Positions 60,134-64,000 of a DNA stretch of 64,000 bases are shown piece after piece; positions within the stretch are counted from its first letter, which is position 1; every line of letters begins with the position of its first letter. This stretch comes from Glandiceps talaboti (lineage: Eukaryota > Hemichordata > Enteropneusta > Spengelidae). The translations under genes and the position numbers were made by a program. Under the pieces are notes generated by a model. That model worked only from the letters and a program-made list of their open reading frames with translations. It was not told the origin of the DNA and made no database searches. The DNA lies in contig NC_135563.1 of assembly GCF_964340395.1 (NCBI RefSeq), forward strand, positions 5,681,922 to 5,745,921. The letters run 5' to 3'.

Positions 60134-62364
60134 CGTGTTGCCTGTGTGCCATCCTTTTGTGCCTGCGTGTCTGTCTCCACATACCAGTATGTGTCTGTGT
60201 GCGAGCTTTGATGAGAAATCTACCCGTTGTATGTGGTTACAACTGATACAGTCTACAATTAAACTATTCCAAAACCTTTCTCTACCTCCTTACAAGTGGG
60301 AAGTTCATACAAATAACGTTAGGCTAAAGTGCGATACTTATCACTTCCTGCTAATGTTATTTCTGAGTTTCAGGTGTGTACATCAAAAAGAACTTACCAG
60401 AAATACAAATATATCTGTTTTCCAGAGCATTGTAACTGTACAGTACCTCTGAACTCTACATCATAGTGGAAAGTGGTGCTTTATAAATTCGATGATTGAT
60501 TCGTTCATTCATTCATTCATCCATTCAGATTAACAAAATGTGTATTCGATATGATTTATTTACACTAACTCTGACATACTTGCAAGATGTGACATGTACA
60601 TCATGTATGCCATTATGAATGAAGCATCTGAAATGATGCACTACTGCCATTGATAATGAACAACTAAAAGTTAAGACACAGTCCACTGGTCTTATTTCAA
60701 ATGAATATATGACCAACATACCACATGACTTATAATAACATTGTTTTGTTTCAGGTGCAATGCAAGTAGCATTAGGTGCTGGTGCTGCTGGTGTCTTTTC
60801 AAATTCTTCTAGTCTTTGGACAAACTTACACAGGGTAATTGATTCACTGAGTTTCCTTAATATTGATTGGTTTTATCCAATCTGATTAAAATCTGATGTG
60901 GTGAAAGTGGGTAAATGTCTTTATTTACCTCTGTTTCCATCACTTTGTTTCGTGTCTTTTGTCCCAGGTGATCACCACCTTCCCACAAGCAATGGAAATA
61001 GATGTAAATAAAGACATCTAGCTGCTTTCACCACATCAGATTCTAATCAGATTGGGATTAGCATCAGTTTCGTAAATGAAAATTTTTACCTGGTCATAAA
61101 ATCTTTTGGGGAAAACGAATCCCTGACATTTGCTGAAACTGCCAGCATCATCAGGAGTTTATTACAAATGAGCTGTTGTCACGTGTTTCTATTGAGGCAC
61201 GTGAAACAATCTGATATTTATATCAGAGAACCCTATGAACATTCAGTCTCGCAACATCACTTTTCTTGTGTGAAAATTACTTGCAATATTGGAATCATTT
61301 ATTCACTATCAGAATGTAAAACCAATAACTCATACTCCTGCATATCTCCTCCTACCCTTTGTCATTTCTGATTGGTTGTCTTGTTGTCATGACTACAGGC
61401 TGGTATTGAGACAGGTGACAGACTATGGAGGATGCCATTATTTCAACATTACACTGAACAAGTCACTAAGAGTCAGCTTGCTGATGTCAATAACATAGGA
61501 ACTGCTGGAAGGTAAGCTATATTCTATTTTGATTTGATGTTGCTTCTAATGTTACCTTGTAACTTATTGTATGAAATAAGAATACTTGTGTGTATTGGTG
61601 CATGAGATTACCAACTGTCAAAATGCCCACTTACTATCTTTATTTCTATAGAGCGGCAGGTTCATGCACAGCTGCAGCCTTTCTGAGGGAATTTGTAAGT
61701 TGTGATGACTGGGCCCACATTGATATGGCTGGAGTTATGGAGAACAAATCAGAAGTACCTTACCTTGGTAAAGGTATGTCAGGTAAGTGAAGCATCCATG
61801 ATATAGGAAGAGAGAGAAGTCAGAGACAATGAAACACTTTGTTTTTTCTGGTTGACTCAAAGGTAGTGTAGCAGTCATTACATCACACAGGGAGATGGCC
61901 ACATAATTTGTGACATGCGCTGTGACACCAATAACTTCTATGTATAATTTTGTGTGTGTACGTACAACTTGAATGAAAAAGAAAAATATCAAAACAATCC
62001 TAAAATGTTGTGAATTCTTTCTTTCAGCTTTTTGGTCTTTATTTCCACCAATGTTCTTGTCAATTTCTCAGTGCTAGAAAACCTCACATGCCAAAGTTTG
62101 ATGTTCTGGAGGGAATGACAGCACTTTCACAAGACAATAGGTCATGTGATGTTTCATTGGAGTCAGTAAACATTTTGGCAAGTTTTATCAATCTCAAAAT
62201 ATCTAACTAGAATAAAAACTCACATGAGCGGTATTTGAGTTTATCATTAAGCAAGTTTTCACCATTTGCTAATCTCTGAAACCTTATCCATGTTATCTCT
62301 CGCAGGAAGACCTACAAGGACCTTAATAGAATTCATGTCCAATATGGCCAACAGTGAAAGCTGA
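38171..62364 (+). CDS. LAP3: Leucyl aminopeptidase, M17 family (13 exons)
   Basis: Metallo-exopeptidase that removes N-terminal residues; family members are hexamers with two metal ions. Exons: 38171-38281, 54565-54686, 55586-55640, 56049-56223, 56711-56816, 58112-58267, 58722-58880, 59215-59428, 59918-60023, 60755-60834, 61399-61511, 61652-61782, 62306-62364, giving 528 aa (human LAP3 519). All junction phases agree. Active-site marks: VGKGVTFD and ISIKPS with both lysines, [11 protein letters not shown], and NTDAEGR. The usual FDSGG reads FDCGG here. Exon 1 encodes an Arg-rich N terminus without acidic residues ([20 protein letters not shown]), like a mitochondrial presequence. It is assigned by start context, phase and analogy with human exon 1. 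Its donor is either GC-type (AAG|GCAAGT) or GT at 38270. Exons 2-13 are certain. Intron 1 holds an opposite-strand gene. Confidence 0.93.
38282..38287 (+). promoter_or_regulatory. Probable GC-type donor of LAP intron 1
   Basis: AAAAAG|GCAAGTA matches the strong consensus needed by GC-AG introns and keeps phase 0 with exon 2. The competing GTAAAT at 38270 is also phase 0 and would remove four residues. Confidence 0.45.
38288..41030. other. LAP intron 1, left part
   Basis: Contains a GT/CA microsatellite near 38795-38819, a G run at 39405-39424, (CTGT)n at about 39882-39931, diverged repeats of about 125 bp at 40268-40490, and four or five diverged units of CTGAAACAAGTTCTGTTTGA type at 40660-40890. 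No gene is seen. Confidence 0.6.
38379..38585. repeat. Paired hairpin-forming repeats
   Basis: AGTCCTGCTTACAG occurs at about 38380 and again at about 38503. Each is followed by a stem-loop whose loop contains ATATTACTGA or AATATTACTGA: arms GAGTCGAGT/ACTCGACTC in the first, GGGTC/GACCC in the second. A further outer stem pairs CTGCTTACA with TGTGCAAGCAG. Confidence 0.6.
41031..41036 (-). promoter_or_regulatory. Polyadenylation signal of the GT31 gene
   Basis: AATAAA on the minus strand about 70 bases downstream of the stop codon of the galactosyltransferase gene. Confidence 0.5.
41107..44964 (-). CDS. Four-domain GT31 beta-1,3-galactosyltransferase-like protein
   Basis: Intronless gene, 1285 aa from ATG at 44964; an in-frame TGA lies upstream. 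Type II membrane protein: basic N terminus ([12 protein letters not shown]) and one signal anchor at about residues 9-26, placing the rest in the Golgi lumen. Four tandem GT31-like domains follow. Domain 1: IRNTWG 160-165, VDDT 244-247, EDVY absent. Domain 2: IRNTRG 449-454, VDDD 526-529, LEKVY 611-615. Domain 3: IRETWG 749-754, VDDDVF 828-833, WEDVY 913-917, fully canonical. Domain 4: no IRxTWG, FSEAT at 1126-1130 in place of the DxD motif, IYDVY 1213-1217. So one domain looks catalytic, one doubtful and two degenerate. The stem has a 17-residue tandem duplication (QTAPPR..SSSIK) at 94-127. GT31 enzymes normally have one domain of 300-400 aa. Nested in LAP intron 1. Confidence 0.9.
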   Translation of the reverse strand: MRPIRRSFLHYGLVLFLINILFLIYFHLEKIPKISQLSMVWSIREPVSSITKPPLHFEAMIPDNLSFGKEVTAVNKTAPKLTGSDHTVPNDEKQTAPPRPKSSSIKGGRYQTAPPRARSSSIKDTVYVINKETKCADSQMLSLLVLVLSNADGGLRRAAIRNTWGRGATPDVNDSQVISLFFVGPTADKFLQQSIESEDFSHNDIIQRSYLFKSSNVSSLSPDVSIIHHWVRNYCINTRYVLIVDDTTFVMLDNVLHYLNTVTTIYFAGRKVGNKYRLLNQNQNSISEFDKPHPDECQPFLMSVDVILRTSDLFQRDGFPPYMSVNSYFRMLEDIQHISTVDIEQFDNDGARRTHCGLQDILLSCNVEPRLMYALGQSLGDEVVENTTSQTAKSMENFDSRLGRNGTYDHFPFIVFQTNAKNPCGDREAIFLLLVTVSIHENEEVRQTIRNTRGRIMEIGGKKIIQIFFIQDSYNDKVLRENNKHHDIILSDIHRVDNGTDNMPTFLKFLKWISTHCQNVKFIMKVDDDVFVNLRHLAKMLLDSPRHCFFTGHVLDVTKTPINEHTNISTILQPNLFKRLPPVPNGFAYIMTSDVANELLLSARSERVFPLEKVYLSMQLSYLGISPLHHDGFDMSGSRQSICDLKEIIVSNNMTSNIMFTKWRELEEWGNFKRCSRSNIELKHSTLEGIGVEEGQVFGLEPTTTKGHGSGPFLINHPERCKPIKTTDDVFILVGILTRPKNKELRRAIRETWGSSDIESGLRIETVFFIGLTESEKDQKSVEKENFENGDIIQCNFVESYQHLVLKTLSIIKWASKYCTNATYLIKVDDDVFLNYHNLVEFLQNSPRKNFYMGHLRLGTGAIRNTKAKWYTPLEIWPSDSFPPYASGGSYVLSIDLVTKIIEKTKIIPIFKWEDVYIGFILQQLGIVPYPHIHFDLDDEGKYRHPCIFPSALVSHGFTAKKNRLFWEMLQNSSSLDKCSGRTLEKLRPNFYPSVIGENPSIQSVTNNTNAMYPPFQYFSNHEKNNQPFLLILVMTLPEEYFYRRYFRLQFSRLGILTNMIMVRFVIGTSTEFKDDLKMIIKHEQELYRDILHQKFIDTPQNNPRNLLSALHWATTSRLPGTFVMFSEATVHVNIENVLRHLLSAPQTNYVFCHERSDSIVVRSPQSEWYVSMDEWQAEYYPPHCDKRAATIMSFDVVEKVVDISQKVPIIKIYDVYFGILLRDLHITIRHGDNFNVEGPYKTFYKDEDFCTITKNLTWNGLTPATCHFMLKRLLSDFPERCKTG
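44965..46149. other. 5' flank of the GT31 gene
   Basis: No gene is seen. Contains a C run followed by a CA tract at 45904-45931. Confidence 0.5.
46240..47335. repeat. 105-bp higher-order tandem repeat (5 x 21 bp)
   Basis: Subunits within one unit are ACACTATGTTATTATGTGCAT, TAAATATTTTATTATGTGCA, ATCTTAAGTTATTATGTGCA, ACTGTATTATTATATGTACA and TTACTATTATTATATGCGCT, each 21 bp. Because 105 is divisible by three and no unit has a stop in one frame on each strand, both strands show long reading frames (about 370 codons). I regard neither as coding. Confidence 0.95.
47457..47696 (+). CDS. SAM-domain small protein or first exon
   Basis: ATG 47457 to TAG 47696, 79 aa. Residues about 3-57 have the pattern of a sterile alpha motif: [13 protein letters not shown], then [17 protein letters not shown], then [16 protein letters not shown]. 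This is the helix 1, LTEEDL and LGxRxKLL layout. SAM domains mediate protein-protein and sometimes RNA contacts. The segment is GC-rich against its surroundings, with a CpG-rich stretch before the start (GCACGCGCAGAATCGAG) that could be a promoter. It lies in the loop of the foldback-like element. The end after residue 57 ([11 protein letters not shown]) is low-complexity, so the real gene may splice onward, though I see no good donor. Confidence 0.5.
   Translation: MESVLSDLGLSAFTARFLTEGVTFSHVLDMTEENLISFGVRRLGDLLDLRSRCREALGRPGPGLAGSWRHGRGSNSCGN
48300..48532 (+). other. Candidate exon in the foldback loop
   Basis: A strong acceptor (TCTTATTTTACAG) at 48299 is followed by 77 open codons ([16 protein letters not shown]...) to TGA. 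It is Cys-rich and I do not recognise it. It may be a second exon of the SAM ORF or part of the element. Confidence 0.25.
50961..51191. mobile_element. 231-bp MITE with CCCTTACGGAAA ends
   Basis: Terminal inverted repeats CCCTTACGGAAA and TTTCCGTAAGGG. The interior is packed with palindromic ATTCCTATAGGA-like motifs. It is non-coding. The source superfamily is not identified and no target duplication is clear. Confidence 0.8.
53247..53586. mobile_element. TTAA-type palindromic MITE, copy 4
   Basis: Starts TTAAAGTGGCCATGTGGATG and ends CATCCATATGACCACTTTAA. It is the most complete copy of the family besides 8250-8584. Confidence 0.8.
55150..55385 (-). repeat. tRNA-Ser-like SINE copy 3, with head
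   Basis: Read on the minus strand from about 55378: CAAGTGGTTAG (A-box side), AGCTTGAAATCTG (anticodon-arm like), GCAGGTTCGAGCCCC (B box GGTTCGA). This resembles a serine or leucine tRNA. It is followed by the family body (GGCTAAAGTCCTTGGGCAAG). Lies in LAP intron 2. Confidence 0.75.
55657..55782. repeat. 63-bp tandem duplication
   Basis: GATAAATAGTGTACACTATG and the sequence after it repeat at 55657 and 55720 with small differences, in LAP intron 3. Confidence 0.85.
55820..58045. repeat. Three copies of a small dispersed repeat in LAP introns
   Basis: Copies at about 55830-55920, 57620-57720 (inverted) and 57935-58040 share a GGGTGACC end, an A/T run, GAGAAACA or GTTTCTC, and ACCGACCC or GGGTCGGT. 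A fourth copy lies near 31090-31215. It could be a SINE or MITE; no coding content. Confidence 0.6.
56258..56690. repeat. Degenerate repeat with recurrent TGCCTAACTG
   Basis: CCTAACTG, usually as ATGCCTAACTGTG, recurs at about 56260, 56325, 56382, 56425, 56580, 56630 and 56674, spaced 42-65 bases apart with one gap that holds a long C run (56531-56556). All lie in LAP intron 4. Confidence 0.7.
59490..59715. repeat. (TATG)n/(TG)n microsatellite
   Basis: LAP intron 8. Interrupted TATG units to about 59690, then TG. The MYVC reading frames are artefacts. A further (TG)n tract is at about 60097-60136 in intron 9. Confidence 0.95.
60877..61055. mobile_element. 179-bp palindromic MITE
   Basis: Left end CCAATCTGATTAAAATCTGA followed by TGTGGTGAAAG; right end is the inverted form ending TCTAATCAGATTGG. 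Inner GTCTTTATTTA pairs with TAAATAAAGAC. In LAP intron 10. Confidence 0.85.
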
Positions 62365-62709
62365 TGGAGAGAGGAGACTGAGGTTGCCATCCAGGTGAAC
62401 CAACTTGCAGGACTCACATGTCAATCACATGATCAAAATACAGCCATGTGATTGGATAACGAGTGATTTATTTTTCATCAACATCACAAACTGTGGTGAT
62501 ATTTTAGAGATGTTGGGAGAGACTACACAGTCAACAAAGTTTTTCCAGGAATTAGTTTGTGCATTTTGGTGGTATTTTTTTTAGATTTTCTTATACCGCA
62601 TGTAGCAATGAAGCAAAACTGTATTTGATGTAAACTGTAACACAAAATAACAATATAAAAATAATTGATACTCTTTTCAAAATCATAAGTAATCTATTGT
62701 AATAATTGT

Positions 62710-62715
62710 AATAAA
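62710..62715 (+). promoter_or_regulatory. Polyadenylation signal of LAP
   Basis: AATAAA about 345 bases after the TGA stop, in AT-rich 3' sequence. Confidence 0.5.
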
Positions 62716-63487
62716 CTATATTGTATACATGTATATCAGTGTATATTACTGAAAACTGTTGTTGTTTGTTTTTTAACTTCATTTATTTAGCTTGGTCACA
62801 TGTCTTGTTACACTCAATGACATGACTGTTTTTGTCACCTATTGTCATTGATGAAGTGTCAACTCCCTTATCTATTTGTGAGTGGGTTGGTATGATATGC
62901 TATTTTTCTTTATGTTGAGCCAGCATATGCTATTTTCATAAATTAATTACGATCAACACCCTGAAGGTTGTGCGTCGCAGTATCCACTTCAAAAAGGTAG
63001 CAAACATGTAATATAAACTCCGTGATAAGGCAAACGTGGCACCACTGAAGGCAGTGATATATAGTATTGATACATAGGAGCATGACATCTGGAGCTGTAT
63101 CACTTCTAGTCTTTAAACACCATGTTGGTGCGCCCTCACACATTGGCCAACCCTACTCAGAGGCCATTGAGGGTGGAACGATACAACAAATCTTACGGAC
63201 TGTATCACTTCACACTGACACCACTCTTTAGTAAAATACCATGGTTTAATTTGACTAAACCACCATATCACTATTTTGACTACTAGAAAAGAAAGATAAT
63301 GATGCATTTGAAGCACATAAGTAGAGATATAACTCTGGTAAACCTTAGCAAAAAACACCGTTATAAAAGTTACAGAAGATGCCAAGCTAATAATTCTAAA
63401 TTGTTCATAACTATAGGCAATGCTCTTGGACATTTGGTCTCATGCTACAATGTATAACAGATTTATATAAAGTACAACAACCTGCTA
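62716..63487. other. Convergent 3' region between LAP and MED28
   Basis: No gene is seen. TTTATT at 62782-62787 could be the minus-strand polyadenylation signal of MED28. A stretch at 63125-63225 (GCCCTCACACATTGGCCAACC, GAGGGTGGAACGATACA) resembles pieces near 24915 and 28850, so it is probably another small repeat. Confidence 0.5.
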
Positions 63488-63862
63488 CTATCTCCTTTCA
63501 AATGACGTACTAAACTGAGACGCTGCTTGTTCTAAATGAGCTAAAGGTCCCATGTATTGTCCAGTAGAATGACTGGGTGGTGTTGCAACGGGCGGAGTTC
63601 CAACTCTTGCATGTGACTGCTGCTGCTGCTGTTGCTGTTGCTGTTGTTGTTGTGTTACAACTTGCTGTGAACGCTGTCCTGCAGCTAGGGCAGCTAAGGG
63701 TGTAGTTGGTTGTGCACCAGATTCCTGTTTTGGTTGTCCTGGTATCTGTGGTTGTCCTGGCTGTATACTACTTAGAGTATCCTGCCAATGTTGTACTTTG
63801 TTTTGTAGTCTGTGAATTAAGGCTTCTTTCCTACTCAGCTCTGATCTCAAATCATCAATATC
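63488..63862 (-). CDS. MED28: Mediator subunit 28, last exon (partial gene)
   Basis: Mediator head-module subunit that links transcription factors to RNA polymerase II. The exon begins after TTTTCAG at 63863 and ends at TAG 63488, encoding about 124 aa; upstream exons lie beyond the window. It opens DIDDLRSELSRKEALIHRLQ, followed by KVQHWQDTLSSIQ, matching the vertebrate coiled coil (DVSELRNELQRKDAL ... LRHWQQVLEDI). It closes with YMGPLAHLEQAAS, matching the conserved SLAYLEQAS near the C terminus. Between them lies an insert not present in vertebrates, rich in P, A and T with a run of about twelve Gln (CAG/CAA mixed, 63615-63655). Confidence 0.9.
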   Translation of the reverse strand, partial: DIDDLRSELSRKEALIHRLQNKVQHWQDTLSSIQPGQPQIPGQPKQESGAQPTTPLAALAAGQRSQQVVTQQQQQQQQQQQQSHARVGTPPVATPPSHSTGQYMGPLAHLEQAASQFSTSFERR

Positions 63863-64000
63863 CTGAAAACCAACCACAATGGAATCTCAGTTTGTTTGTT
63901 AAAGAGTGGTAAGTGGGTAAAATGTACCTTGGTTCCCCAGTCCACTTTTAATACCAAGGTTCCCATCCCAAATTATGATACAAGATATGGGGAAACTCTG

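Overview
The window is AT-rich animal nuclear DNA. It has short exons with GT-AG borders, long introns, dense microsatellites, G/C homopolymer runs, tRNA-derived SINEs, several MITE families, a decayed LINE and a decayed env-bearing LTR element. The protein-coding genes (ZDHHC16-type acyltransferase, leucyl aminopeptidase, GT31 galactosyltransferase, Mediator MED28) are metazoan. U12-type introns are present. I read it as a non-vertebrate, probably marine, invertebrate; the phylum cannot be fixed from the sequence alone.

Layout. 40-5352 (+): complete seven-exon ZDHHC16-like gene A. 5365-10717: intergenic, repeats only. 10718-11911 (-): an unusual protein built of about twenty 17-18-residue WKxDH/FKGDN repeats, with no family I recognise. 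12000-15047: intergenic with two weak exon candidates. 15048-18248 (-): LTR element fossil with an env-like part. 19066-19344: 261-bp palindromic MITE with a 9-bp target duplication. 19389-20950 (+): LINE fragment. 21819-28156 (+): ZDHHC16-like gene B, a paralogue of A with identical exon structure. 28157-38170: no confident gene. 38171-62364 (+): thirteen-exon leucyl aminopeptidase gene. Its first intron is about 16.3 kb and holds, on the opposite strand, an intronless gene for a protein with four GT31 galactosyltransferase domains (41107-44964). The same intron holds a foldback-like element about 3.3 kb long (46150-49414), with arms of 105-bp repeats (5 x 21 bp) and a SAM-domain ORF in the loop. 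63488-63862 (-): last exon of MED28, convergent with the aminopeptidase.

The genes do not form an obvious pathway. The strongest candidates for something undescribed are the WKxDH/FKGDN protein, the four-domain GT31 protein with only one fully canonical domain, the hierarchical-repeat foldback element carrying a SAM ORF, and an exact 135-bp duplication in gene A that doubles a U12 branch point and 3' splice site.
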